Positions 8,640 through 16,562 of a stretch of DNA of 64,000 nt are shown one piece after another. A model generated the notes under the pieces. It did no database searches and had not been told where the DNA came from. It saw only the letters and a program-made list of their open reading frames with translations. Positions within the stretch are counted from its first letter, which is position 1, and each line of letters starts with the position of its first letter. Origin of the DNA: Lactobacillus melliventris (GTDB taxonomy: Bacteria; Bacillota; Bacilli; Lactobacillales; Lactobacillaceae); NCBI RefSeq assembly GCF_013346935.1, contig NZ_JAAEEB010000003.1:124001-188000 (forward strand), read 5' to 3'. The translations under genes were made by a program, and so were the position numbers.

Positions 8640-8647
8640 TTATAAAA

Positions 8648-8714
8648 AAAGAGGTTGACTTAATGTTTGCTATGACCTCCAAATTAGGAGTCAAAACAGT
8701 TCAACCTCTTTTAT
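8648..8714. terminator. Long nested hairpin, bidirectional terminator
   Basis: Outer stem AGAGGTTGAC paired with GTTCAACCTCT plus a T-run, between convergent dmkB and 8764-9078. A second hairpin, TGACCTCC...GGAGTCA, is nested inside it; its sequence resembles IS3-family ends (compare TGACCCCCAAATTTAGGA at 37721). Confidence 0.7.
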
Positions 8715-8763
8715 TTTGATGAAAATATTTAAAAGTTAGCTAAATTAATTGTTAATTTTAGAT

Positions 8764-9078
8764 CTATGCCTTTTTAGGTTTACGAGTGAAACCAAATATG
8801 ACTTGTAAAATCACCAGAGCGCAGTAAGCCATCAGCATATATACCAAAAGACTAATGTCTGCCCTAGTAGAAGCAAACCAGTACCACTGATTTCCTTCAG
8901 TACTATAGATTAAATCAGCCAGACCTATTAAAGCTAAAATCAAAACATTAATAATTGCAAAAATCCATAAGTTGCCATTTTCATGTTTAGCAACATATAT
9001 AATCGACCAGGCTGCTGACCATATTCCCCAAAGACCGGTAGCAGCAATTATAATCCAGTAAAAAACCGTAGCAAACAT
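8764..9078 (-). CDS. Small membrane protein of unknown function
   Basis: 104 residues with three hydrophobic helices (about 4-28, 38-58, 74-98) and a short Lys-rich tail (RKPKKA). Very rich in Trp and aromatic residues. AGGAGG lies seven bases before the ATG, so it is probably translated. It lies between the FLEET locus and the liv region but is transcribed alone and toward dmkB. I do not recognise the family. Confidence 0.6.
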   Translation of the reverse strand: MFATVFYWIIIAATGLWGIWSAAWSIIYVAKHENGNLWIFAIINVLILALIGLADLIYSTEGNQWYWFASTRADISLLVYMLMAYCALVILQVIFGFTRKPKKA

Positions 9079-9235
9079 ATTTATGCCTCCTCAATAATTC
9101 TATTTTACCATAAAGCTCATAAAATCACATGTTTATTTGGCACTATTTATGATGGTGGGGAATCAACGAATTTTTCTAAGAATAAATTTAATAGAAGAAT
9201 CTTAAAGCTTTGCTAAAAATAATTGTAAATTTATC

Positions 9236-9264
9236 TTGACATGCTAATGTTCTTTTTTTATAAT
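9236..9264 (+). promoter_or_regulatory. Consensus sigma-A promoter of the livJHMGF leader
   Basis: TTGACA (9236-9241), 17 bases, TATAAT (9259-9264): an exact consensus promoter. It directs transcription through the leader peptide at 9301 and the attenuator at 9476-9503 before reaching livJ. Confidence 0.85.
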
Positions 9265-9300
9265 TCTAAGTATTAAATTAAATTTTGGGAGGTGATTTTA

Positions 9301-9390
9301 ATGAAAGCTAAATATTTAAATATGCGAAGTAATGCTAAAAATATTATTGCCCAAAATTTAATTGCCTTGTTGTTGTCGCGTAGGACTTAG
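9301..9390 (+). CDS. 29-residue leader peptide of livJHMGF (BCAA-sensing)
   Basis: ATG at 9301 with GGGAGGTG seven bases before it. The peptide has Ile-Ile, then Asn-Leu-Ile-Ala-Leu-Leu-Leu-Ser-Arg-Arg-Thr-stop. The C-terminal part is nearly the same as that of the second leader at 14202-14291 (Asn-Leu-Val-Ala-Leu-Leu-Leu-Glu-Arg-Arg-Thr-stop) although the N-terminal parts differ. Three TTG Leu codons in a row sit just before the sequence that can pair with the downstream RNA (9382-9390). I infer that ribosome stalling on Leu codons controls the attenuator. Not a structural protein. Confidence 0.8.
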   Translation: MKAKYLNMRSNAKNIIAQNLIALLLSRRT

Positions 9391-9399
9391 CTTGAATAG

Positions 9400-9503
9400 A
9401 TTACTTCTAGTAATTTTACATGTTGAGCCCTTGTTTGCGTCTAATGAATGGGGCTTGACCAATAATTGACTAAAGCCTCATTCATTAAGTGAATGAGGTT
9501 TTT
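9400..9503 (+). promoter_or_regulatory. Transcription attenuator upstream of livJHMGF
   Basis: Parts seen: small hairpin ATTACT-TCT-AGTAAT (9400-9414); segment 2 (TTGAGCCC, 9423-9430), able to pair with the leader stop region AGGACTTAG (9382-9390) or with segment 3; segment 3 (9442-9456), able to form 15 pairs (one G-U) with 9473-9487; and a Rho-independent terminator, stem CCTCATTCA (9476-9484)/TGAATGAGG (9490-9498) plus TTTTT. The segment 3 to 9473-9487 helix destroys the terminator. Expected logic: completed leader translation favours 2:3 and termination; stalling at Leu codons favours 1:2 and readthrough. Confidence 0.78.
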
Positions 9504-9533
9504 GGTTACCAAGCTATTTATAAGGAGAAAATG

Positions 9534-10736
9534 ATGAATAAATTTTCAAAGAAAATGTTGCGCGTCCTGACGTTGGGAATGGCTGGCTTAGCGTTAGCAG
9601 GCTGTTCAGTAGCAAAAAGCGGGGGAGGCAAGGGTACACACCAAGATAAAGATACAGTCAAGGTCGGGATTAATATTGAGTTGTCTGGTACTGCTGCCGG
9701 CTACGGCAGTGCCGAAAAACAAGGTATAGTTCTAGCCGCTTCTGAAATTAATAAGGCTGGTGGAATTAACGTCAATGGGCATAAGAAGAAGCTTAAGTTG
9801 CTTATCCGTGATAACAAGTCCTCAATTGCTACTTCGGCTTCAGTCGCTGCACAATTGGTAACCAAGGATAAAGTGGCTGCAGTTGTAGGGCCAGCTACTA
9901 CTAACTGCGGTACGGCAGAAATTCCTAATGTTACCAAGGCTTCTGTTCCCTGCGTTAGTCCATCCGCAACTGATCCAAACTACACTAAACAGAAGGACGG
10001 CAAAGTGCAACCTTATGCCTTCAGAGCCTGCTTCCAAGATACATTCCAGGGAAAGAGCGCAGCTAAGTTCGTCGACAATAAGCTGAAAGCCAAACGGGTA
10101 GCTGTCTATGCTGATAACTCCAGTGATTATGGCACTGGTTTAGCTAAAGCCTTCAAGGAAACTTATAAAGGCAAAATTGTGGACAGTCAAACATATTCTG
10201 CCGGTGATAAAGACTTCAACGCTGTTTTAACTTCATTTAAATCTAAGAAGATCGATGCTATTTATGTACCCGGCTATTACACAGAGCTTGGTTTAATCAT
10301 AAAGCAAGCACGTCAGATGGGTCTAAAAGCTCCAATCGTTGGTGGTGACGGAATGTGTGATCCGAAACTAGTTCAAATAGCAGGTGCTAAAAATGCAACT
10401 AATATTTATTACACCACGCCATTTTCAACCAATGTAGCTGCTAAAAACCCAGATTCAAAAGCTGCTAAGTTTATCAAAGCATATAGAGCTCGTTATCATT
10501 CCGAAGCGCCAACATTTTCAGCTTTGGCTTATGATGCAGTTTATTTAGTAAAAGCAGCTATTGAGCAACAAAAATCTGATGATTCCGTTAAAGTTGCTGC
10601 AGGTCTGGCTAAGATAAAAGACTTTGATGGTGTTACCGGTAGAATTACCATGGATAAGTTCCATAATCCTGAAATGCCGATCGCTATTGAAAAATTGACT
10701 AATGGTAAAGTAAGCGACTCGTTTCGTGTTGAGTAA
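9534..10736 (+). CDS. livJ: Branched-chain amino acid ABC transporter, substrate-binding lipoprotein
   Basis: Binds Leu/Ile/Val (family expectation) outside the membrane and hands them to LivHM. Start at 9534 is favoured by AAGGAG six bases upstream; an ATG three bases earlier is possible and longer forms would begin inside the terminator hairpin. Lipoprotein signal with lipobox LAGC (Cys24). The periplasmic-binding type I fold is seen from VKVGINIELSGTAAGYG, the IRDNKSSIATSASVAAQL segment and VGPATTN. It is about 400 residues and closely related to the second copy at 14453-15655. First structural gene of livJHMGF. Confidence 0.92.
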   Translation: MNKFSKKMLRVLTLGMAGLALAGCSVAKSGGGKGTHQDKDTVKVGINIELSGTAAGYGSAEKQGIVLAASEINKAGGINVNGHKKKLKLLIRDNKSSIATSASVAAQLVTKDKVAAVVGPATTNCGTAEIPNVTKASVPCVSPSATDPNYTKQKDGKVQPYAFRACFQDTFQGKSAAKFVDNKLKAKRVAVYADNSSDYGTGLAKAFKETYKGKIVDSQTYSAGDKDFNAVLTSFKSKKIDAIYVPGYYTELGLIIKQARQMGLKAPIVGGDGMCDPKLVQIAGAKNATNIYYTTPFSTNVAAKNPDSKAAKFIKAYRARYHSEAPTFSALAYDAVYLVKAAIEQQKSDDSVKVAAGLAKIKDFDGVTGRITMDKFHNPEMPIAIEKLTNGKVSDSFRVE

Positions 10737-10761
10737 ATAAAAATAAAAGGAGTGCTTAAAT

Positions 10762-11640
10762 TTGCAAACAGTTTTACAGCAAATCATTAATGCCTTGTCA
10801 CTAGGATCAATTTATGCCTTGCTGGCTTTAGGCTATAGCATGGTTTATGGCATTATTAACTTAATTAACTTTGCTCATGGCGATATTTATATGTTAGGTG
10901 CATTCTTTGCTTACTATGTGATTAATGCTTGGCATTTTAACTTTATTACAGCACTGCTTTCTGCAATGATTATTGGTGCAGTTTCTGGTGTAGTGATTGA
11001 ATATTTTGCTTATCGACCACTACGTAAATCACCTCGAATAGCAGTATTGATTACGGCTATTGGTGTTTCGTTCTTACTAGAAAATGGTATGTCATATTTT
11101 GTCGGTTCAAATGCTCGTAGTTTTCCGCAAGTAATTGAACAAGTTAATTACAATATTGGTGGGGTGCAAATTTCAAACGTTCAAATTTTGATTTTAGTTA
11201 CCGCCTTGATTTTAATGGTTTCATTACAGCTGATTATTCAAAAAACTAAGATGGGTCGAGCGATGCGGGCAGTTTCTGTTGATCCCGCTGCAGCTGAATT
11301 AGTTGGTGTTAATGTTAATCATACAATATCATTTACCTTCGCTTTAGGTTCTGCTTTAGCTGGTGCTGCAGGTATTTTAATTGGAATGTATTATAACCAA
11401 ATTGATCCTTTAATGGGAATGACGCCTGGTATTAAGGCGTTTGTGGCTGCCGTTTTAGGCGGAATTGGTTCAGTACCTGGAGCATCTCTTGGTGGCTTCT
11501 TAATCGGAATTTTAGAGACATTTTTCCAGTCAATTGGCTTGTCGGCATATAAAGATGCAGTCGTTTATCTGGTATTAATTGTTATTTTGCTTTTCTTACC
11601 TGCTGGCATTTTTGGCAAAAATACTAAAGAGAAGGTGTAG
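10762..11640 (+). CDS. livH: Branched-chain amino acid ABC transporter permease LivH
   Basis: One of the two channel-forming subunits. TTG start at 10762 with AAAGGAG 10 bases before. 292 residues, about eight hydrophobic helices; the family signature LALGYSMVYGIINLINFAHGD occurs as residues 21-41 and a Gly-rich PGIKAFVAAVLGGIGS motif (ATPase-coupling EAA-like region) near residue 222. Second gene of the operon, 26 bases after livJ. Confidence 0.92.
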   Translation: MQTVLQQIINALSLGSIYALLALGYSMVYGIINLINFAHGDIYMLGAFFAYYVINAWHFNFITALLSAMIIGAVSGVVIEYFAYRPLRKSPRIAVLITAIGVSFLLENGMSYFVGSNARSFPQVIEQVNYNIGGVQISNVQILILVTALILMVSLQLIIQKTKMGRAMRAVSVDPAAAELVGVNVNHTISFTFALGSALAGAAGILIGMYYNQIDPLMGMTPGIKAFVAAVLGGIGSVPGASLGGFLIGILETFFQSIGLSAYKDAVVYLVLIVILLFLPAGIFGKNTKEKV

Positions 11641-11648
11641 GTGGCAAA

Positions 11649-12605
11649 ATGAAATCGAATTGGAAATACATTTTGTCGTGGCTGTTATTAATGGTAGGTG
11701 GATTTTACCTAATCAATGCGCTGATAATGGTTGGCGTCATAGATGATTTTATTGAAAACATGCTGGTCACGATTGGAATAAATATTATCTTAGCAACTGG
11801 CTTGAACCTGATTATAGGCTTCAGTGGTCAATTTTCTCTTGGTCATGCAGGTTTTATGGCAATAGGAGCATACGCTACTGCAATTATTACTCAACGTATG
11901 AGTAGTGAAGCTGGCTTCTTAGTTTCAATGTTCGTAGGGGTACTTTTAGCTATTATCATTGCAGCAATTATTGGGACGGCTACCTTCATTCGCTTAAAGG
12001 GTGATTATTTAGCAATTGCTACTTTAGGAGCAGCTGAGATTATTCGGAATGTCATTAATAATTTGAAAATTACTGGTGGAGCAGCCGGATTGTACAATAT
12101 TCCGCAATTATGTTCATGGCCTACTGTTTATATTTTAGTTTGTGTAACTACAATTATCTTGACGAATTTTATTCGTTCGAAAAATGGTCGAGCAATTAAG
12201 GCTGTGCGGGAAGATGAAATAGCTGCTGAAGCAATGGGTATTAATACTACCAAATGGAAATTAGCTGCTTTTGTCTTAGGAGGCGCGACAGCTGCAATTG
12301 CCGGCAGTCTCCATGCTTCATTCTTACAAACAATCTCACCTTCAAACTTTGGCATTATGGAATCAATCTCTATACTGGTTATTGTTGTTTTGGGTGGTGT
12401 TGGCAGTATGACTGGCACATTTGTAGCAGCAATCGTTTTAGGAGTTTTAGACACCGTTTTACAAAGCTTTGGTGCATTAAGAATGGTGATCTATGCTATA
12501 GTTTTAATATTAATCATGATTTTCAAGCCATCGGGACTTTTAGGTAACTGGGAATTCTCCCTTAAAAATTTAACCCGCCACTTCGGTAAAAAGGAAAGGA
12601 GCTAG
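11649..12605 (+). CDS. livM: Branched-chain amino acid ABC transporter permease LivM
   Basis: Second channel subunit. 318 residues with about nine helices; LivM signatures include GLNLIIGFSGQFSLGHAGF near residue 53 and VVLGGVGSMTGT near residue 247. It starts eight bases after livH ends, with GAAGGTG upstream, and stops two bases before livG. Works as a heterodimer with LivH. Confidence 0.92.
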   Translation: MKSNWKYILSWLLLMVGGFYLINALIMVGVIDDFIENMLVTIGINIILATGLNLIIGFSGQFSLGHAGFMAIGAYATAIITQRMSSEAGFLVSMFVGVLLAIIIAAIIGTATFIRLKGDYLAIATLGAAEIIRNVINNLKITGGAAGLYNIPQLCSWPTVYILVCVTTIILTNFIRSKNGRAIKAVREDEIAAEAMGINTTKWKLAAFVLGGATAAIAGSLHASFLQTISPSNFGIMESISILVIVVLGGVGSMTGTFVAAIVLGVLDTVLQSFGALRMVIYAIVLILIMIFKPSGLLGNWEFSLKNLTRHFGKKERS

Positions 12606-12607
12606 AT

Positions 12608-13390
12608 ATGCCACACTTATTAGATGTTGACCACGTAGTGCGAAAATTTGGTGGGTTGACTGCCGTTAATGATGTTTCACTCCATCTGGACAAGCACGAA
12701 CTAGTTGCCTTGATTGGACCTAACGGTGCTGGTAAAACTACCTTGTTCAACTTGCTAACCGGCATGGTGCAAGTTACTAGCGGAAAGATTAATTTACAAG
12801 TTGATGATCAAAATTATGATTTAACCCATAAAAGTGCAGTTCAAATAGCAGATTTAGGATTGTCCCGGACATTTCAAAATATTCGCTTATTTAAAGACTT
12901 AACAGTAATGGATAATGTTTTAACTGCAATGACAAATGAATATAAGGAAAACTTTTTAACAACAGTTTTTCGCTTACCGAGTTTCTATAAAACCGAAAAG
13001 GAAATGAGAGCAGCCGCCCAAAAATTACTGGCAATTTTTGATTTGACAGAAAATGAGCAAACTCTAGCCAAAAACCTGCCCTATGGAACGCAAAGACGTC
13101 TAGAGATAGTTCGAGCATTAGCAACACATCCGCAGATTCTTTTCTTGGATGAACCAGCGGCGGGGATGAACCCTGAGGAAACGGCAGATTTGACTAACCT
13201 TATTAAGTATATTCAAAAAGAATTCCAAATCACGGTTTTGCTGATTGAACACGATATGTCTTTGGTCATGAACTTGGCGGAAAGGATCTACGTACTTGAT
13301 CAAGGTGAAATACTGGCTACCGGATCACCTGAAGAAATCAAAGCAAATCCTAAAGTTATAGAAGCATATCTAGGAGAGGGTGATGACTAG
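12608..13390 (+). CDS. livG: Branched-chain amino acid ABC transporter ATP-binding protein LivG
   Basis: Cytoplasmic ATPase. Walker A GPNGAGKTT near residue 37-45, Q-loop in SRTFQNIRLF, signature region LPYGTQRRLEI (an LSGGQ variant usual for LivG) and Walker B ILFLDEPAAGMNPEET. 260 residues, normal length. AAAGGAGC immediately upstream. Pairs with LivF. Confidence 0.93.
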   Translation: MPHLLDVDHVVRKFGGLTAVNDVSLHLDKHELVALIGPNGAGKTTLFNLLTGMVQVTSGKINLQVDDQNYDLTHKSAVQIADLGLSRTFQNIRLFKDLTVMDNVLTAMTNEYKENFLTTVFRLPSFYKTEKEMRAAAQKLLAIFDLTENEQTLAKNLPYGTQRRLEIVRALATHPQILFLDEPAAGMNPEETADLTNLIKYIQKEFQITVLLIEHDMSLVMNLAERIYVLDQGEILATGSPEEIKANPKVIEAYLGEGDD

Positions 13391-14101
13391 ATGGCAATGT
13401 TAGAAGTTCGTGACCTGTCTGTAAATTATGGTGTTATTCAGGCTGTCAAGAATGTCAGCTTTGAAATTAACCAGGGTGAAATTGTAACCCTGATTGGTGC
13501 AAATGGTGCTGGCAAATCAACTATTGTTAAAACCATTTCTGGTTTACTTAAACCTAAAAGCGGTCAAATTTTTTACCTTGGAGAAGAAATTGATCATAAA
13601 AGTGCACCGCAAATTGTGAATGCGGGTATTTCACAAGTAGCTGAGGGTCGGCATATCTTTGCTGGCATGACTGTAATGGAAAACCTGCAGATGGGTGCAT
13701 TTTTACAAAAAAATCATGACGAAGTTTCTAAAACGTATAAAGAGATTTTTGAGCGTTTCCCAATTTTGCAAAAAAGACGAAGTCAGGATGCTGCCACTTT
13801 ATCTGGTGGTGAACAGCAAATGTTGGCAATGGGGCGTGCCTTAATGGCTAAGCCTAAATTGTTACTACTTGATGAGCCTTCAATGGGTTTATCACCCTTA
13901 TATATTCAAGAAATTTTTAAAATTATTAAAGAACTAAACGAAAAAGGTACGACTATTTTGTTAATTGAACAAAATGCTAAACAAGCATTGTCAATTGCAG
14001 ATCGGGGCCATGTGTTGGCTACCGGTGTAGTGCAATTAAGTGGTACCGGTCAAGAACTATTAGCTAACCCAGAGGTGCAGAAAGTATACTTTGGTGGCTA
14101 G
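13391..14101 (+). CDS. livF: Branched-chain amino acid ABC transporter ATP-binding protein LivF
   Basis: Second ATPase of the importer. Walker A GANGAGKST (residues 36-44), signature LSGGEQQMLAMGRAL, Walker B LLLLDEPSMGLSP, H-loop replaced by the family-typical LLIEQNAK. It begins directly at the livG stop, with AGGAGAGGGTGATG as ribosome site, so translation is coupled. No terminator is evident before the second leader at 14202, so some readthrough into livJ2 is possible. Confidence 0.93.
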   Translation: MAMLEVRDLSVNYGVIQAVKNVSFEINQGEIVTLIGANGAGKSTIVKTISGLLKPKSGQIFYLGEEIDHKSAPQIVNAGISQVAEGRHIFAGMTVMENLQMGAFLQKNHDEVSKTYKEIFERFPILQKRRSQDAATLSGGEQQMLAMGRALMAKPKLLLLDEPSMGLSPLYIQEIFKIIKELNEKGTTILLIEQNAKQALSIADRGHVLATGVVQLSGTGQELLANPEVQKVYFGG

Positions 14102-14201
14102 TACATAATAAAACTGTTGTAATGACTGTGAGAATAATTCATTATTAAGTCACACGTTCAAACGCATAAAGTTTACTTAAAATTCTGAGGAGGTAATTTT
14201 G

Positions 14202-14291
14202 ATGACAACGAAATATTTAAACAAACAAAACAATATTAATATCTTTCAAATTCAGAATTTAGTTGCCTTGTTGTTGGAGCGCAGGACTTAA
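14202..14291 (+). CDS. 29-residue leader peptide of the second livJ
   Basis: ATG at 14202 with GAGGAGGTAA eight bases before it. It has the same length and same C-terminal half (Asn-Leu-Val-Ala-Leu-Leu-Leu-Glu-Arg-Arg-Thr-stop) as the first leader at 9301-9390, plus three Ile codons and the three consecutive TTG codons. The N-terminal residues have diverged apart from Lys-Tyr-Leu-Asn, as expected if only the sensing codons and the RNA pairing are selected. Confidence 0.8.
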   Translation: MTTKYLNKQNNINIFQIQNLVALLLERRT

Positions 14292-14300
14292 CGTGTATGA

Positions 14301-14409
14301 ATTACATTATGTAATTTAAAAGCAGTTAAGCCCTAGTTTGCGTGTCAATGATTGGGGTTTAACTAATTAATAATTTGAGCCTCATTCATTGAATTGAATG
14401 AGGCTTTTT
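14301..14409 (+). promoter_or_regulatory. Transcription attenuator upstream of the second livJ
   Basis: Same architecture as 9400-9503. Hairpin ATTACA-TTA-TGTAAT (14301-14315) differs from its partner by a compensated base pair. Segment 2 GTTAAGCCC (14325-14333) pairs with the leader stop region AGGACTTAAC (14283-14292) or with segment 3 GGGTTTAAC (14355-14363). Segment 3 (14345-14359) also pairs with 14378-14392, the left arm of the terminator GCCTCATTCA/TGAATGAGGC (14379-14404) plus TTTTT. Confidence 0.77.
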
Positions 14410-14452
14410 GGTTGGCATTTTAATTAATTTTAGAGAGAAAAGGAACTAAAAG

Positions 14453-15655
14453 ATGGATAATATTAGTGGTATTAAAAAAGTAATGAGTGTTGTTGTTACT
14501 GGTGTGGCGGCTTTCATGCTGGCAGGCTGTACTGTAGCAAAAAGTAGTGGCAGTACTGGTACTAAACAGGATAATAAAACTGTCAAGATTGGCGTTAACA
14601 TGGAATTGTCTGGAGCTGCAGCTGGCTATGGCAATGCTCAAAAGCAGGGAATTGAACTAGCCGTTAGTGAAATTAATAAAAAGGGCGGCATTGACGTTAA
14701 CGGTCAAAAGAAGAAAATTAAGCTCATTGTGCGTGATAATAAAACAGCTATTGCTACGTCTGCTTCTGTTGCAGCCCAACTAACTAATAAAGATAAAGTT
14801 GCGGCAATCGTGGGACCGGCCACTACCAATGCGGGTACAGCCGAAATACCTAATATTACTAAAGCAAAAGTGCCAAGTGTCAGTCCTTCAGCGACGGATC
14901 CGAATTACACTTTACAAAAGAATGGCAAAGTACAGCCATTTGTTTTTAGAGCATGCTACCAAAATAACTTTCAAGGTAGCAGTGCTGCCAAGTTTGTAAT
15001 GAATAACGTTAAGGCAAAAAGAGTAGCCGTTTACAGTGATAACTCAAGTGATTACGGCAATGGTCTGGCTAAAGCATTTAAGAAAGCATATAAAGGTAAA
15101 ATTGTTGATAGTCAAACTTTTTCAGAAGGTGACAAGGACTTTAACGCTGTTTTAACTTCGTTTAAAGCAAAGAAGGTTGATGCTATTTATGTTCCTGGTT
15201 ATTACACTGAAGTGGGTTTAATCATTAAACAAGCACGTCAAATCGGAATTAAAGTGCCAATTATTGGCAGCGATGGCATGGCTGATCCGAAACTGGCTCA
15301 GATAGCTGGAGCTAAAAACGCAAGCGGAATCTACTACACAACACCATTTTCAACTCAAGTAGCTGCTAAAGATCCGACAGCTTCTAAATTTATGCAGAAT
15401 TTTAAGAAGCGTTACCATGAAGAAGCACCAACCTTTTCAGCTTTAGCTTATGATGCTGTATATATGATCAAGGAAGCAATTGAAAATGAAAAATCTGATG
15501 ATTCAGCCAAAATTGCTAAAGGGTTAAGCAATATTCAAAACTTCATTGGCGTAACTGGCAAAATTAATGTTGATAAAAATCATAATCCTGAAAAGCCACT
15601 AGCAGTAGAGGAATTAATCAACGGTAAAGTAGGGAAAACTTTTAAAACTGAATAA
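14453..15655 (+). CDS. livJ: Second branched-chain amino acid-binding lipoprotein (LivJ paralogue)
   Basis: 400 residues, closely similar to LivJ at 9534-10736 over the full length (for example the shared VPGYYTE, NHNPE/FHNPE and SDDSxK segments), with lipobox LAGC at Cys26. It is monocistronic, with its own leader and attenuator upstream and a terminator downstream. A duplicated receptor could widen specificity or raise uptake of the shared LivHMGF channel; which amino acid each prefers cannot be read from sequence. Only a weak AAAGGA ribosome site is seen before 14453. Confidence 0.9.
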   Translation: MDNISGIKKVMSVVVTGVAAFMLAGCTVAKSSGSTGTKQDNKTVKIGVNMELSGAAAGYGNAQKQGIELAVSEINKKGGIDVNGQKKKIKLIVRDNKTAIATSASVAAQLTNKDKVAAIVGPATTNAGTAEIPNITKAKVPSVSPSATDPNYTLQKNGKVQPFVFRACYQNNFQGSSAAKFVMNNVKAKRVAVYSDNSSDYGNGLAKAFKKAYKGKIVDSQTFSEGDKDFNAVLTSFKAKKVDAIYVPGYYTEVGLIIKQARQIGIKVPIIGSDGMADPKLAQIAGAKNASGIYYTTPFSTQVAAKDPTASKFMQNFKKRYHEEAPTFSALAYDAVYMIKEAIENEKSDDSAKIAKGLSNIQNFIGVTGKINVDKNHNPEKPLAVEELINGKVGKTFKTE

Positions 15656-15673
15656 TTTTGTTAAAAAAATAAT

Positions 15674-15705
15674 AAAAGGCCCACATTTATGATGTGAGCC
15701 TTTTT
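15674..15705. terminator. Terminator between livJ2 and gntR
   Basis: AAAAGGC..CACAT with ATGTG..GCC and a run of T; sits between convergent genes and can serve both. Confidence 0.75.
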
Positions 15706-15746
15706 GTTTTCAAAATATTAGCCTCATGAATTTGAGTACTTCATTC

Positions 15747-16469
15747 TTAAAACCTGATATTTTCTATAATCGTATAATCTCGTTGATCGTACCGATTTCT
15801 GCTAATTGAATATTCAATGGGCTTACCATTGGTTAGCCAAACTATTTGTTCTAGTTCAAGCATAGGGTCATCTTTTTTGGCGGCCAGATATTTCTGATCA
15901 TATTCATCAGATTTGGTAGCCTTGATTTTGCGATACGCATGACCAAATTTTAGCTTTAAGTTTTGGTGAATGTAATTATATATGGATGAATGCAAAATAT
16001 CAGTATTTAAGTTGGGAACTAAATTAACTGGCATATAAGTATGCTCAATGACAAGAGGATTATCATCTACAAGTCTTAGGCGAATGATATTATAAACCGG
16101 GTCAGAGCTAGTTAAATTAAGGTTTTTTTGAATTTGTTTATTAGGGAAACCAACAGAGAACTTAATAATTTTACTTTTAATATCATCTGTTTTCATCAAT
16201 TCCATTAAGCCGGTAAACACATTGGCCGGGGAATCAATTTTACTGCGAATAGGGATAGCACTCGATACAAAAGTGCCTAAACCAGACTGCTTATAAATTA
16301 TCCCTTTTCTCTCCAAGCCGTCTAAAGCTTTTTTGACGGTTAATCGACTAACTCCTAGTTCATTAGCTAATGTTTGTTGATTAGGTAACAAGTCCCCAGG
16401 CTGATAGGTGCCAGCTTTAATTCTACTAACAATAGTTTGAACAACAGCTAAATATTTTGCCTTTGCCAT
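15747..16469 (-). CDS. GntR/HutC-family transcriptional regulator
   Basis: 240 residues: an N-terminal winged helix (residues 1-70, PGDLLPNQQTLANELGVSRLTVKKALDGLERKG) and a C-terminal UTRA ligand-binding domain (about 90-235, with DPVYNIIRLRLVDDNPLVIEHTY). Such regulators bind sugar phosphates. It lies downstream of the celB-type PTS permease and phospho-beta-glucosidase genes on the same strand, so it is the likely local repressor; its target may be the inverted repeat at 19416-19471. A terminator separates it from celB. Confidence 0.82.
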   Translation of the reverse strand: MAKAKYLAVVQTIVSRIKAGTYQPGDLLPNQQTLANELGVSRLTVKKALDGLERKGIIYKQSGLGTFVSSAIPIRSKIDSPANVFTGLMELMKTDDIKSKIIKFSVGFPNKQIQKNLNLTSSDPVYNIIRLRLVDDNPLVIEHTYMPVNLVPNLNTDILHSSIYNYIHQNLKLKFGHAYRKIKATKSDEYDQKYLAAKKDDPMLELEQIVWLTNGKPIEYSISRNRYDQRDYTIIENIRF

Positions 16470-16513
16470 TTTTTAGTCACCACTATTCTGCTAAATTTTT
16501 TGATTTTTATTAT

Positions 16514-16560
16514 AAAAAAGATGTCACATATAAGTTTAGCATTATTTGTGACATCTTTTT
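16514..16560. terminator. Terminator between the PTS gene and gntR
   Basis: Long stem AAAAAGATGTCACA (left) with TGTGACATCTTTTT (right). Read on the minus strand it ends the bgl-celB transcript. Confidence 0.75.
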
Positions 16561-16562
16561 AC

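Noticed and set aside
9489-9530. Upstream extension of livJ starting at 9489
   Set aside because: It starts inside the terminator hairpin and has no ribosome site; the lipoprotein signal begins at 9534.
9265-9530. T-box riboswitch for Leu/Ile in the liv leader
   Set aside because: No T-box consensus (TGGNACCGCG) is seen, and the leader is short with a translated peptide; a second copy shows the same peptide design.
12128-12454. Minus-strand 108-codon frame opposite livM
   Set aside because: Antisense shadow of the permease gene, no start context.
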